64,000 nucleotides of DNA from Coniella vitis (Eukaryota > Ascomycota > Sordariomycetes > Diaporthales > Schizoparmaceae): contig WUJK01000007.1 of the NCBI GenBank assembly GCA_011317545.1, positions 310,001 to 374,000 of the forward strand, read 5' to 3'. The number at the start of each line of letters is the position of its first letter. Position 1 is the first letter of the stretch. The notes under the pieces are model-generated. The model made no database searches, was not told the origin of the DNA, and saw nothing but the letters and a program-made list of their open reading frames with translations. Positions 21,410 through 33,730 of the stretch are shown piece after piece. A program made the translations under genes and the position numbers.

Positions 21410-24400
21410 GGTGCAAAGGAGGCGTTGGGCGAGTGGGCAGGTGTTGAAGGAGAGAGGCGAGGGAAGGAGATGAACAAGAGGGCAAAGAGACAAGAGAAGG
21501 ACAAGATGGGGGATGGGAGGTGTAAAGTACTGTAAGGAGCGCAGGCCGCGAGTTGTTGAGGGATTGACTAGGAGGGCGTATGTGGGTTCTGCTCTCCGTC
21601 TGGCAGCAATGCTGGTTACTATTACTAGTACACTGTACTGGTGCTGGTGGCTTGTTGTTGGAGGGGTCCTTTTCTCGGTGCCAAATTTCCAGCGGCTCAT
21701 TATTCGTTATCCACGTACCATGCTCGTGCATCGTGGACCCCTGCGACATAGTATTTCTGCCATCTTCTCGCGTTTGGGGCGACCCCACCGCACCAGCCTG
21801 GCGGCCCCCCTGTTCTGGTCTCGCTTCTCTGCTCCGTTTAGCGCGCCGATACGGCAGGCATACATAATCATACTAGTAGTAGTGCGGCCCTCTGCAGCAC
21901 CCAAGTACTCAGTACCGGCCCGCCCCCAGCGAGTCTGCCCAGGCAGTCACGTAATTACTATGTAGGCTGAACCACAAACGGCTTGCCAGAGTAGGTGCCC
22001 AGTACTTGGCGCTCAAAAGCGCTCTCGGCCAATTTTGGGGGCTCAATCAATCCGCAAGGTGGATACACCGCCCCATTCATCCGTGTTGTCTTTGCTTCCT
22101 CTCCAACAATGAGCAGAGTATGGGACGCAGTTTCTTTCTTATTTGCCTCTCTGCTCCATCATCAGTCATCATCACCACCACCTACCAACTTTCTTATAGG
22201 TGTTGGAATGGAGGGTATACGTATGTCACTGCAGAAATGCTAGCCGGTCGACTCGTTTGTGCCCGCAATCATTCGCTGGATCATTTATACGTTTACTTAT
22301 GCGCACACCGGACGAATACAATCTTCTTCCCGTGTCGTTCTGCATTCGAGGCCGCGGCATTCTTCCTTGTTTCGTCTGCTTCCTACCGGCCGCAACCTGT
22401 GACGTGAAGCTGTAATTCGGTCCATTACAATCACCAAGGTCGCCATTGTGCCGGGGTCCACGCATGATTGTGTGTTGCCAAAAGTTCCCATTGCTTCCAC
22501 GTGGGTGGCATGTCTTTGTCAACTTTGACATTGACATTGGCAACCTGTGCCGCGTGCTGTCAAATAACCCAAATACCATACTATGTACTGATGAAGCATC
22601 TGCAGGGAATCTGGTCGGTAAACGTCAACAAAGACAATTGTAGCCGTCAATCACCCTGCGTAGCTTTCCATGGATTCAAGGAGGAAGAGAAGAAGAAGAT
22701 ATGGATCTGGAATAGGGAGAGCAAGATGAAAAGTTAACAAGAAGAAAAGCCACCGAAAATCCCCGAGTCGCGTATATGTGGTGGTTCAAGGCAAACAGTC
22801 ACAACGGCGCCAGATGTACATAGTAGATGCCCAGGATTCCACAGTCACCGAGACCCAGAGGTCAGAGCAACGCCAGAGGGAAACCGACGAGCAAATCCTC
22901 GTCACCAAGATCCGAGGACCGTTGCCGAGGGGGAGTGATAATAACCGAAATGCCATTCTTTGTGCCTGATTGGGAGAATGTGAGTACGTACTACAGTATG
23001 CACTCTGAATGTACAAAGTGCTGAGAACAGGCCCTAGCTAGCGCCCCTGGCAAGCCCCTGCAGCGGTTGCTCCAACCGTCCAACCGTCGTCGTCCGGTGC
23101 ACAGGGGTGTCCCTGGCTGTTTTTTTTATCTTATCGTCCTGTCTAGACACTCGCGGCTTGGTGGACAACGGCCCCTTCGCTGTGAGTACTATGATGTCGA
23201 TGCCTTCATCTTGCCTCTTGTTCAGCTTTCGTTGATCCGTCTGTCCAAGCGATTAAATTACTGCACCCTTCAATAGCTGGGTACGTGCAGTTGCCAGTGA
23301 CTTCCGATGCCGCACCAATGGACATGGGCTGCTTCCGTCATTGGGCAACACACAAGGCTGGGGACAGAGAAGACCAAACTGCTAGTTCGCTGTCTGCTGT
23401 GCATCACCTCGGTCGGCCGCAACAAGCCCATACATCGCTTGCTGCACCCTGTCCCCCTGCATCTGCGCTGGGATGCTGACCGTTGTCGGCTGCCGGCTTC
23501 GTATCTTCACTCGAACCCTGTCTTATTCAGCTCTGGTCGTGTGGCTGTGTACTTACAATGCAATAGTGCATATCTACAAATGACAATGCGTCCATCGTTT
23601 TGGTCTTTCCTGGACAAAAGCACGTACAACATGGCACAGACATCAAGCGTGCCAGGTAAAAAGTCCGAGGGCTGTGAGTAACCCAATGTTCAAGACTCGG
23701 AACTCCAATCGGAGCGGGGTGGAACGATTTTGGCGAGTGGGAGAAGACTCTGGAAGCAAACAGCGCAAAAGGAGAAGAAAATCCTTCTTTTGGAAAACTC
23801 TGGCAGCAGGATAAGAAAACAGTGCTAGACACTTGGTTGCTCATCGGCCACGCCCCTCTATATGCAAAGCCCAAAAGTAAAAGCGGCTCCTCGCACCAGT
23901 CGGGCTTCAAATATTGGCTAGCCTGGCTAGATGGCCAAGCGACGGCAAGCTGCCCTCCGGCTGAGACCTAAAAAGACACGAGAGAATGACGATAGCAGAA
24001 TCCGGCGACCAGGGGTGCTTGCAGTTGTCTTAGAGTTATCAATCTAATCAGATCGATCAGTGGGTGGCCACCGAGAAACATCCATCACTGGCCTCCATTA
24101 TTCTGGTGCGTAAAACCGGGTCGCTGCCCACACCACTATCCCCGCCAAGGCAGCGCTCCGCTGGACTGGCCGAACATCCTACCAATCAAGTTGGCTCAAC
24201 AGACCTCCAATGGCCACTTGTCGCATCTCTGCGCCGTGGTCACCCTGGCGCAAACTTTGAAAGCCCCCTCTTCTTTACTCAAAAATCTTTTTCAGTATCT
24301 TTCTCCGTCGCTCTGATGCCTCCGTCGAGAATGGCGAGGCGGAGCTGTGAATGGCACTACTATGTACATGCAGACATAGCACAGAGGAGATACGCCGCCT

Positions 24401-24828
24401 ACTGCAGTGGGTAGGCATGTACTGTGCAACGGCCGCGAGTACACACAAACAGGGGCCCATGATTCCATCTTTGGATACCAAGCACAGAGAGTATTTGAAT
24501 GGATAGAGCACAGCAGGACGCTATACAGACAGGGACGATTGGAGTCAGATGCATACGTGGATCTTCACAAAAAGTTATAATCCACCAACTAGAGGCACGA
24601 CTTTCTCTTGTGCGTACAACCGCATGTACATATACGTTATAGAAACTGGCACCCGCTCAAAGCCTGGCTGCACTCAAGGCGTGATGGTCCGTGGATAAAA
24701 AACGGCAAAGAAGCCATAGCTCATGACGCATTTGTCCTTTGCCAAGCAAATGTTCTTGGTATACTGCAGTCGATCGTCCCAGTGATATATCGTAGGCTTC
24801 CTATGCGTCTAGCATGTTTCAGTAGCCT
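21410..24828. other. 3.4-kb intergenic region upstream of HMG-CoA synthase
   Basis: No convincing gene. The open frames lack recognisable motifs and overlap on opposite strands. It should contain the HMG-CoA synthase promoter (high coordinates relative to 21409) and the 3' end of the TRAPPC11 gene. Four TACATAGTA motifs lie here, at 21956, 22579, 22817 and 24358. TCACGTAAT (21947) and CACGTG (22498) are E-box-like sequences of the sort bound by bHLH sterol regulators, but single short sites are weak evidence. A small non-coding RNA or short gene could be missed. Confidence 0.45.
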
Positions 24829-27800
24829 CTACTCTGCATCTGCAGGCGGCACCCAAACCAAAAATCCATCCTTGTCTGTCTTCATGCCTTCTGTTGGTAC
24901 AATCCGTAAGACCTTCTGGAAGTACTTGTCCCTCACTATCAAGTTGGGTCTGATCCAGCTCCCGCCCTTCACAAGCGGGAGCAATCGATACACCACCGTC
25001 CTCTTCGATATTGGTAATAAGTTCAACGTCGTCTGCTTTGCTCCTGAAAAAGCAAACTCGTCGCTTGGATCCATCGTCAGCCCAAAAGTGAGGAAATGGT
25101 TTGAAGCGTTCTCAATGGTAATGTCCAGAAGCAGCAAGGAACTGTCCCCTTCGGCTTGTGGACTTAAATGGCGTATCGAAGCGAGAACACGAGGCTCTGT
25201 GTTGAAGACTGGTAATCGTGGCACCGCGAGGAGGGTACGGTTGGTGGTGCCAGGCCCGGCGTTCAGACGAGACCACTCTATCACAAACGAAGCGTCAAGC
25301 GCTACAGGATTTCTTTCGTCGAGACTTGCCCGTCGCACTTCTATAACGAAATGTGCTTCCTCAAGCATTCTTGGACTGATTTCCACACCTTCGGAGGCAG
25401 GTGAATTCTTGTTCGAGACCCGGCACTGCACCCCATGTGAAGGGGCAATATCGATACCCAGGCCCACGACCTTCAGATTCTCCGACGCGAAGGAGGCATA
25501 CCGGGTTACTAGACACCAGGCCTGAGTTATTCCGTGGCTTGAGCCACGGTTTTCTGAGGTCGGATTCTGCACCCCTTCGTAATCGAAAAGACTGGGCCAT
25601 GGGTCTGGATGAAGTCGCGGGAGCAACTCATAATTTGCCTCAAAGGGACTAGCTACCGCAATCTGGAGTGTGCTTGTCTGTATAACCGTGGTACCCGGGT
25701 CGGTGTCAAGATTATACGAGACCTTGACCGTCAAATTATAGGCGGTTGTCCGTTCAGCTGCGGTGAGGGAGATGAGTATGCGGGATTGCTCCGAAGCCTT
25801 GATGAGACCTAGAGAGGTTTCGTTCAGCCTGGACTCCTCGCCATCTGCCAGTGCTCGACTCTCCAATCCCTCAGCGGTCTTGAGTTTGAAGTTGGGTGGG
25901 TCCTCGCTCAGAATTGAGATCTCCACCCTAGCATTTGCGTTTGCCTCCTCTCCATTGATGATATCGAGGGGCAGCTCAATGATTTCATTTGTATAATATT
26001 GGTCCAGGAGGCCAACCTCCTTGATCACCATTTTCGGCGGTCTTGGCAGGATGCGAATGGATTCAGGATGCGCACGTGCTATCCGTCTTCTTGTCACCCC
26101 CGCATACCAGATGTGGCCTTGGCCAATCCCGCGAATACTGCTTCTCTGAGTGAGCTTGAATGCGTCCGTGTTCACAGTCACTTTGAGCGACGTAGCACTG
26201 GCTTCTCCGGGCTCTCTCAATGGTATGCTCATCTCAAATACCGTGGTGTGTCCAGCATACAACGATAGGTTGGTGGATGCAACCATCTGCAAAGTACCCG
26301 CACCTGGTGCAGATTCATCATGTTCCGCGCCAGAAGTCTCCTCCTGCAGAGATATCATCCTGAATGAGACAGGATTACGATCTGACAGCTTGGCATTATC
26401 ACCAGGCTGGTGTTTTAATATTATGGGTTTGACGCTGCCCTCGAATTCGACAAGAATACTCTCCAGTACCACTGGCGCAGAGCCTGTTGTAGCATTCGAT
26501 GTCACGGACAATTGAGACTGACAGGTCTGTCCAGCTTTGCCTTCTTCGTGCCTAAAAACAAACGATGAAGTGAGAAACGAGGTACCCATCTCATCATTGA
26601 TCTCGACAAAAGGTTTAGGTGCTTGAATTCCTTCAAGAGACTTTGCAAGATCATAGTGCCATGTGGAGCGTTTTGGAAATTCTGTTTAATTACGGATGTT
26701 AGCTACCGAAAATCATGAAGCAGATGCTGCAGTGTGAGACGACGTCAACTTACTTTGGTTCAACAGCTCCCAGTCAATAGACACAACGAGATCGGCTTGC
26801 GCAGTCTCTACTGCAGCACTCCGCAGGACCCAGCACATATCCTCGGTGATTTCGGGCCATCCGTCATGTCCAGCAAACCTTTCATCCCAGAATGGGCGCA
26901 AGATTTTGACCACATGTTCCCAATCCTTGACTGTAGCGAATTCTTTAGCGCACTCCATCGACACCTCCGCAGCCAGTCGTCTTTGTGTCTTTTTGATGAA
27001 ATACGATTGCGCAGAGAGCAACTGATCCAATATGATCTGAGAATGATTGACACCTGAGCTGGCCAAAGGTAGTTCCTCGTACGGCTCAGGGCACATGTAG
27101 TTATCATATGTGAAGGCTTTGGATGCCAACTTGGAGGCTGGAGACTGGCTAGGCGATCTTCTGTCGTCCTCTGACATCGAGTAGGCGAGCCGACGGCGGG
27201 CAATGGAATGCCGGGCGGCCAGACGGTACCAATATCCAGGATGGTGGAGCAACTCCCACGGCTGCAATCTCTCTGCGATTGCACTTCTTTCTGGAGGCAA
27301 GTATATACTGGTGAAGGAGTGGTCGAAGTCGGGAATGTCGGCTTTCTCAATGAGGTTTGCCATGACAACCGACCAGCGCGCCTCCCAGGCCTCCCAACCG
27401 TAGGTGGTAGTCCCATGACCCAGTCTGTCCACAAGATCGGTCACTCTGTCGCGATGGAATTGCCAGCGACGCACAGCAGCGGTGTGCTGCTCATTCCATA
27501 GTAAGCACCGAATGCATCTGACGGCGATAATATCTGCCAACAGCCTCGCCTGGTTCCACCTCGGGCTCCAGCTGGGAATGATTTCTATGACTTCTGGACC
27601 AAATAGATTTTCGTAGGCAAGTTCAAAAGAACGCAGAGCAACGTCGAGCTCCTGACGATACTCGGCCCAGATGGCGGATTTGAAGTCGTACCGCACTTGC
27701 CAACCAGCCAGCGACAGAGTCTGAGACGTGCCAGAGGTAGGGGGTACAGTGGGTTGCGGAGCTGCGCCGCGCCCTCGTTTCTTCCTCGCCTGCTTCCCAT

Positions 27801-28625
27801 GGTCTCGGTAGTACTCGACTGCTTGCGCATAGATGGTTGTCAAGGCATTGTCAAGGATTCGGTCCAGTTCTTCGGGCGAGGCGCTTGTTGGGGACGCAAA
27901 GAAAGATTTTGGATCCAGCCCGCTTCCTCTTCGTATGTTTTCAAGCCGCTCTTGCACTCCAGACGAATTATCCACCAGGACTATGACCGCGAGCTTGGAC
28001 TTGCAGCCAGACTGAGCAATCGCATTTCGCAGGACGCCTATATCGGATTTGATTTTATTGTCGTGGAGTGTAGCGAGGGTAGCGTCGGCTGTTAGACTAT
28101 ATAAACAGATAAAGACGCTTGGCACCAACTCCTGATGCTTCTTAAGCCAAACAGTATCGATCAAGCCGTCCGGATAGAGGCTCGAAGACGGACTCAGAGG
28201 AGAAAAGGGCGAGTGAAGCACGGCTTGTGATGGCGGTATTTCAGCATCGTCGGGAAGGCGCGCTAGCCTTGGGGGTAGCAGGTAGGTCTGTACACTCGTC
28301 AGCAACAACAAATTCAAACAAATGGCTTGAGGCTGAAGTGGTCATCCCGGCATACCCTTCCGGCGGTTCTAAAGCGGAACTTATATCTCACGCTCGCCGT
28401 GGCCCTCTTGTTCCATGGCAGCCCAGAAGCATCCGAGTCGCGGATATGCTGGACAAGCGCAGCGACTTGGTCTCCCTCGACCGGAGGTGGTTCTGAGCGT
28501 ATCAGAACAGCCCCGTCTTTGTACTGGGGTTCCAAAGCTGATTGCTGGACGTAGGTTGAGGGAAGACCTAGGAATACAGCCAAGGGTAGGCAATAGTCGA
28601 GGCTGCAAGGAGGATATTCGTCCAT
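24829..28625 (-). CDS. TRAPPC11: TRAPPC11-like TRAPP complex subunit (foie gras / Gryzun)
   Basis: Three exons (28625-28356, 28287-26754, 26681-24829) give 1218 residues, in the range of TRAPPC11 (about 1130 in human). Introns are GTATGC..TACAG and GTAAGT..ACAG, with phases 0 and 1. TRAPPC11 is a subunit of the TRAPP III tethering complex, acting with a Rab exchange factor in ER-Golgi traffic and autophagy. The start MDEYPPCSLDY was chosen over an ATG 19 codons upstream because family members begin this way. The region around residues 190-520 is the foie gras domain: GWQVRYDFKSAIWAEYRQE, FELAYE, RCLLWNEQ, RDRVTDLV, WEARWSVVMANLI, HHPGYWYRLAARH. The C-terminal half is beta-rich Gryzun-type and ends in DGFLVWVPP. 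It lies divergently from RXT2 across 1.2 kb. Confidence 0.92.
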
Positions 28626-29822
28626 GTTGGAGTATGTGTATGTGGCCAACGAGCCCCCAGGCCCGGGTCTTTTGATGCTCAAGGCAGGGGCGTAAGATCT
28701 GCAGACTCAAGGGGAACGGTAGTCGGCATGAGTTGCAGGTGTCTTCAGGCCGTAGATGTTCGGGAGGACGACGCGTTCTTACAGTACATGATAGTTAGCG
28801 AACAATGCAGACGCCAGCGCGGTTGCAACGTGCGCGACGTGACCAAGAGTCGGCCAAAGCTACAGACATGAGGCTCACAGAAAGGAGAACTTGCAGCTGG
28901 CCGTTGCGCTATGGCTTTATTCTGGGTATCGCTGGCTCAACTTCTCGACCGCCCGTTGATCAAAACATGGCAACTTCTACTGGTTTATCGTGGCTATTCA
29001 CCCCGGGCCCTTGGTTGACGTGGGACCAATGTGCCCATCAGTGCCACGGCAATCGAAGTGAGCTCACCCCAGATCCATCTCACTCTACGTTACTGTTTAG
29101 GTAGGCGGTAGAGACCACATCACGGCAGAATGTGGTTAACTACGTAAGCGAACTGAGAACTCGGGTACCTAGTACATGCCAATGTACATTGGGGATGAGA
29201 AAAGCAGATTGATTTCTTTTAGCTCGCACCTCACAAATCTCCTGATCAAGAGTTGAATAAGCTTTTGTTCCGAGTGCGTAGCAGCACCAGCAAGCAAGTA
29301 CTGGAAAGTTATTGATGCAGTGTTAGCCGATTCAAGGCATGTATTGTGTCGCGTACTCGTGAGCTGAGCGAATGCATAAGTATATGGCTGTGTACCTGAT
29401 CGACACAAGACGCGAGATAAGAGACTTGTTAGCTACCCGTTTTGCAGCCTAGCATCCACAGTATTTTAGGTATCTGAAAAGTACCTCAGTCAGATAAGTA
29501 TCTGAATATCTAGTACTTCTGATACCGGTAAGACGACAACAACGCTGCCTGCCGCATGTAGAGGGCGCGCTTCCCCCTCCAAACCACTTCGACTCTTTCT
29601 TGACCTTTTAATGCTGACTCTCCAAAAACCCCCGCTCATTGCTCTCTGGCGATTCACAGCAGACGCCCAACTATACCTGTCTTGTCTGTCCGCCCTCAAC
29701 CGCCGCGCCCGCGACCGTTTGGCCGCTTTCCACCCGAAAGACGGTTGTCAACACCGCGCCCAGACAAATCTCCTTGTATTGACGTTACTCGGGATATTCA
29801 CCCACCTCTCAACTCGCCCATC
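28626..29822. promoter_or_regulatory. divergent intergenic region TRAPPC11 / RXT2
   Basis: About 1.2 kb between two divergent start codons, so both promoters must lie here. Around 29465-29515 AGTATCTGA-like words are repeated. GGTACCTAGTACATG near 29164 resembles the GTAC-rich words seen near ERG27. No gene is seen. Confidence 0.4.
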
Positions 29823-31525
29823 ATGACCTCGCGCGAACAAGTTTACGTCATGGAGACAATAAGAGCTATGAAGAAGAAGATTGCTCGAGATGCCATTGGT
29901 AAGAGGAGAGCCGTTACTTTGTTCAACAAGCAGCCTGCGCCCCCACGGCTGACCACGTCTTCTCTATAGAGTCCGACTCCGACTCCGACATACAAGCACC
30001 TACAAACAGAGGCAACAAGCTGAAACAAAAGGCAAAATTTGTCCGTGAAGGCAAGCTTGGTCCGCCCACTGGACCCGCTGTTTACAAAGAGGCATGTCTG
30101 CGAAGATGCTCGACAAGTATCGCATGTATTGACCGTGGCACTAGGTGGTGGAACACACTGGCTATCGACGAGCCATAATAAGTCGCAATCCGCCGCTCGT
30201 TGACGAGGATGGCTACGATATCGACAGTGACGATGATGAGGAGCGCATACAAGAAGCCGTGGCTGCTGCTGCTGAGGCCGATCCTTATTCGTCTATACAT
30301 CTTGAACGTATGTCTATACATAGCTGGCTCATGCGACAACTTTACCATGCTGATCATGCTTTCTACAGAGCTACTTGCGCCCCTAACCGCTGTCACCGAC
30401 TTGCCTGCTCATCCGACTCTTTCGAGGCCATTCGTCTCTCCTGCGCTTACCGAACTTGCCAATCAAGGTAGTAACCTCATGCACAAAGAAAACGCCGCCC
30501 TCTCAAAGGTGCGGCCACTTCTAACGAAACTCAGTGGTGATCATACCTGGGCCAGTTGCGAGATGTTCCTTGGCCCTGATGATCGAGAATATTTCGATGA
30601 CGCATATATCTCCCGTTTACTGAAACGAAGGAAGCTTGAGTCGCGTGCGAGCAACGAAGACGAGACAACAACTATGAGACTAGGAAAGCAAAACACGGGC
30701 GACGTGGCGACCAATGGAGCGTCAAACCAGGCGGACGCAGGCCAGCCCAGCCACCAGGAGCAGATGGCCTCGAATCAAAATATAGTCATGATAGACAACA
30801 ATACAAAGGTGTCGCAAGAGACGGAAAATGATAGAAACACGGGAACCAATGATATTCTAGCAGTCTCTGCGGCTGTGTTGGGTACCAACACAAAGGCAAT
30901 GGAGCAGGATGAAGGATTGCTTGTGGAGAAAGACGCGCCTACAGGACGAGATTCTAGCCCTTCCAACGGCACTTCCAAGTTGACAGGCGAGGAAAAGGGG
31001 AAGGGGAAGGAGCAAGCCGCAGGTTCTGACGCACCTGATGGCGACACTGCTATGGTGAATGGTGGCATCCTGGCCAATGTCGAGCCAGGCCAAGCCGGCC
31101 AACAAAAACAGCAGCATGATGATGAGGCCAATGATTCATTAGCATCTCTAGCGGACGATTCTTTTATACATCCCATATTCCTGGCGCCCAAGTCAGCGCA
31201 TCCCGATCGGGATGTGGGCTTACCGGAACAAGAAGCTGAAGACGTCCGTCGTTTGCTCCAGCTGTACGTTCAAAAACAAGAGGAGGTCTGCCGAGGAGCG
31301 CGAAAGCTGTATGAGGGTCTGTTAAAAGCCGACCGCATGCGCAAAACCGTCTTGGCTTGGGCGAAGGCCGAGGCGCACTGCGGTCCCAATCGAGACATGT
31401 CTGATGGCGAAGATTGGTATGATAAGGAGGAATGGGGACTGACAGAAGACCTGAAGAAAGGTGTTGATGAAGAAGAGGAAGACACGGCGCAGCCGCAAAA
31501 GAAGACGAGGAACAGGAACAAGTAG
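29823..31525 (+). CDS. RXT2: RXT2-like subunit of the Rpd3L histone deacetylase complex
   Basis: Four exons (29823-29898, 29970-30091, 30145-30307, 30369-31525) give 505 residues with a continuous frame. RXT2 is a component of the large Rpd3 (class I) histone deacetylase complex in the nucleus. The RXT2 N-terminal domain covers about residues 25-200: a Ser/Asp repeat ESDSDSD, RGNKLKQKAKFVREGKLGPP, VEHTGYRRAIISRNPPL, DEDGYDIDSDDDEERIQEAV, LLAPLTAVTDLPAHPTLS and LLTKLSGDHTW. The middle is disordered and rich in Gln/Asn/Glu. A C-terminal helix (EAEDVRRLLQLYVQKQEE) leads into an acidic then basic tail. The second intron appears to use a GC donor (GAG followed by GCATGT), since no GT donor gives both the right phase and the conserved residues. 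It faces the OB-fold gene tail to tail. Confidence 0.9.
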
Positions 31526-31820
31526 CTTTGCGGTCGATCCAGTATCCTCCGTAGGATGGTTCTGCCGTAGCATGGGTTTTGAGTAGATATACAAGGCCGA
31601 ATGTCAAAGATTTGGCTACATCAACACTGTAATCTGCCGGTTGATCATTCTTGTCAAGCGTCGAATGCTGCACCTCAATGCAAAGCGAACTAGAATATCA
31701 GAAAGGAAAAAGAGAAATCCTGCTGATGCCAACCAACGAACAATAAAATATGCTCGTGTAAGCCAAGACTGCCAAAGAACTGGTAGAACAGAGACCGGAC
31801 ACGCCTCGTTTCAGACCCTC
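31526..31820. other. convergent 3' intergenic region
   Basis: 295 bp between the stops of RXT2 and the OB-fold-like gene. Nothing is recognisable beyond presumptive 3' UTRs. Confidence 0.5.
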
Positions 31821-33089
31821 TCATTGAGATTCAAGTGGTGGTGGGAGGTTCCACTCTCTGGAACCGGCTCTCAGGCTATTGTTCCCTTTGATGATCTTGT
31901 AAGCTGCCGTGTCTACCCCCAGATCCCGAGCAACAAACCTCAGCACCCAGTCTCTGACCAACCTCGTCTTGGCGAGCTCTGGAGAAACTTGCTCAGGTTG
32001 GGGTTCTGCAGCCCTTGCCAAGTCAGTATGGGAATAACATCCGGCAAGATGCCCTTCACTTTCGGTCCGCGCTCTGTAGAGCAGATGCAACTTTGTCATG
32101 TTGCGCCGCAAAGTGCTGCCATATACCCTCTTGCGAAATACATTCAAGGCGACGTTTTGCATGAAGACAACATCTTGATTGCGCAAGTCAGCCAAGACAC
32201 CGCCGACGGCTGACTGCACTTCTGCTTCTGCCAGCCAAAAAGTGATGGAGAAGCCCGACTTGGTCTCATCGCCCACCAGAACCTCAACGAGGGTTTTGCG
32301 TGTGCCATAGCGTGTTTCCACAGAACGCGGGGCGGTGATACTGATGATACCTACAATGAGCGAGACTGTCATGGTCGATGGCATGATGGACGTAAGATAT
32401 GCGGCAGATGGGATATCGCTCAGATCCGAGAGATGGCCTACGCGGGTGGTCCAAGCTGGCGGGACGAGCGGCGTCCTGGGTAGTGATACAACACCGGCTA
32501 GAGTTGTGTCGTCGAAAGGCCGACTACTGCTGTTGGTGCTTGCAAATGAGGGGCCAGCACTATTGTCCTGGCTTGAGTTCCGATGGGGCAGTGTCGGGTG
32601 TTGTTGTTGGCTTTGCGGCACAGGCACGAGCTGGGAAGTCAAGGTATCGTTATGCTTGGCAAGAGAGTGCGCATAAAACTTGTCAAGTAATGAGGTGTCA
32701 GCTGCCACAGCCGAGTTATGGCTCGTATCGTCCTCACGGCTTGTGTCGTCTCCATAGCTGCTACAGGATGAGTGTGTCGAGAAAGACGCTGGGGACAGAA
32801 AGTCGGCGCTGCTGGGATAGGCGGCCACCAAGTCGAGGTGGTGCTGCTGGGAGAAGCCGGTGCGAAAGTGGTCAGGGTGTAAAGCCAATGAGCGCCAGAC
32901 AGCGCCGTGAAGAAGCGAGTGATGGGCATCGCTTGGGGCGTCTGACGAGGCTATATCATGTGCATAAGGTTGTTCCCAGGCGAGAAAGCGGGCCACGGCA
33001 GGCTGGAACGTCGACAGCAGGTCCATTGAGATCCAGTCCAGCCGGTGGAACTCTGGAGCACCAGCCAGCACAAGCACTCTGTCTGTCAT
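31821..33089 (-). CDS. probable OB-fold nucleic-acid-binding protein, conserved fungal type
   Basis: A single-exon frame of 422 residues. The N-terminal part (MTDRVLVLAGAPEFHRLDWI) has a short ordered segment, then a long Ser/Asp/His/Gln-rich disordered stretch. Residues about 230-350 look like one OB-fold: strand-rich MTVSLIVGIISITAPRSVET, LVEVLVGDETKSGFSITFWL, LADLRNQDVVFMQNVALNVF and VYGSTLRRNMTKLHLLYR. This order (GIV..API, VGD.T..GF.ITFW, L..GDVV...NVAL..F...VYG) is the pattern of single-strand-binding OB domains such as those of RPA-like and telomere- or shieldin-related proteins. The C-terminus (LVRDWVLRFVARDLGVD) is a likely helix. I know no specific function. The fold call rests on pattern only. 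It shares a 0.64-kb divergent promoter region with ERG27. Confidence 0.75.
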   Translation of the reverse strand: MTDRVLVLAGAPEFHRLDWISMDLLSTFQPAVARFLAWEQPYAHDIASSDAPSDAHHSLLHGAVWRSLALHPDHFRTGFSQQHHLDLVAAYPSSADFLSPASFSTHSSCSSYGDDTSREDDTSHNSAVAADTSLLDKFYAHSLAKHNDTLTSQLVPVPQSQQQHPTLPHRNSSQDNSAGPSFASTNSSSRPFDDTTLAGVVSLPRTPLVPPAWTTRVGHLSDLSDIPSAAYLTSIMPSTMTVSLIVGIISITAPRSVETRYGTRKTLVEVLVGDETKSGFSITFWLAEAEVQSAVGGVLADLRNQDVVFMQNVALNVFRKRVYGSTLRRNMTKLHLLYRARTESEGHLAGCYSHTDLARAAEPQPEQVSPELAKTRLVRDWVLRFVARDLGVDTAAYKIIKGNNSLRAGSREWNLPPPLESQ

Positions 33090-33730
33090 GGTGGCGGCGA
33101 TGGCAAGGCTGGCCGCAGAAACATTATCGAGCGCACCTCCAACCGGCTGAGATGAAGACGTTGGTGGTTTGTGGCAGCAAGTCCTTCGTACAGTACCTAG
33201 GTAAGTATGTAGAGATATACCCTGGATATATCAAGTATCCAGGTACTCAAGTACTTCCAAGCTTGCAGTACTATTCATAGTATGGATCTCCGAGTGCCAC
33301 AAAGGTGGCTGGGCCCACTGTATTCCGATATATATCTTCAAATTTGTTATTATATCTATGATGCATATTATAGAAGCACCGATCTCTTTGTAAAGCATCT
33401 TCTTCGTTGTGTACTATGATGCGGTGGTAATATTTTCGACTAGAATCTATCGTACTACTACACTATGATACGATATATCCCCATCGGGTTAGAGAAGCGT
33501 GGTTTCACAGGGGTACTAGAAGTACATAGTACCCTAGAACTATGATACAACTGTACATAGTACTGAAGCATAGCAGTACCTAGGTAATTAGGACTTCCAC
33601 ATTAGCATTTTCTTTGATGGGTACGGCCCGCCAAAGATTCACGACTATATCACAGTTCAGCACAACACATCTCAATTGGACCAATCGCTCAATCTCGCCT
33701 TGGTTGCGGGCTCTCGTTCCTCTTGCCATC
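33090..33730. promoter_or_regulatory. divergent promoter region OB-fold gene / ERG27, GTAC-rich
   Basis: 641 bp between divergent start codons. The 14-mer CAGTACCTAGGTAA occurs at 33191-33204 and again, as a direct repeat, at 33574-33587. Each holds the palindrome TACCTAGGTA. Between them lie AT-rich DNA and two TACATAGTA motifs (33523-33531, 33554-33562). Whether this is regulatory or the relic of a small inserted element is unclear. Confidence 0.5.

Noticed and set aside
23307..23910. Frames of 124 and 127 residues on opposite strands
   Set aside because: Short, overlapping, no motif; possible but unsupported as genes.
24608..25525. 305-residue plus-strand frame
   Set aside because: Largely antisense to TRAPPC11, and its unique part has no recognisable feature.
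32399..33280. 293-residue plus-strand frame
   Set aside because: Antisense shadow of the OB-fold-like gene.
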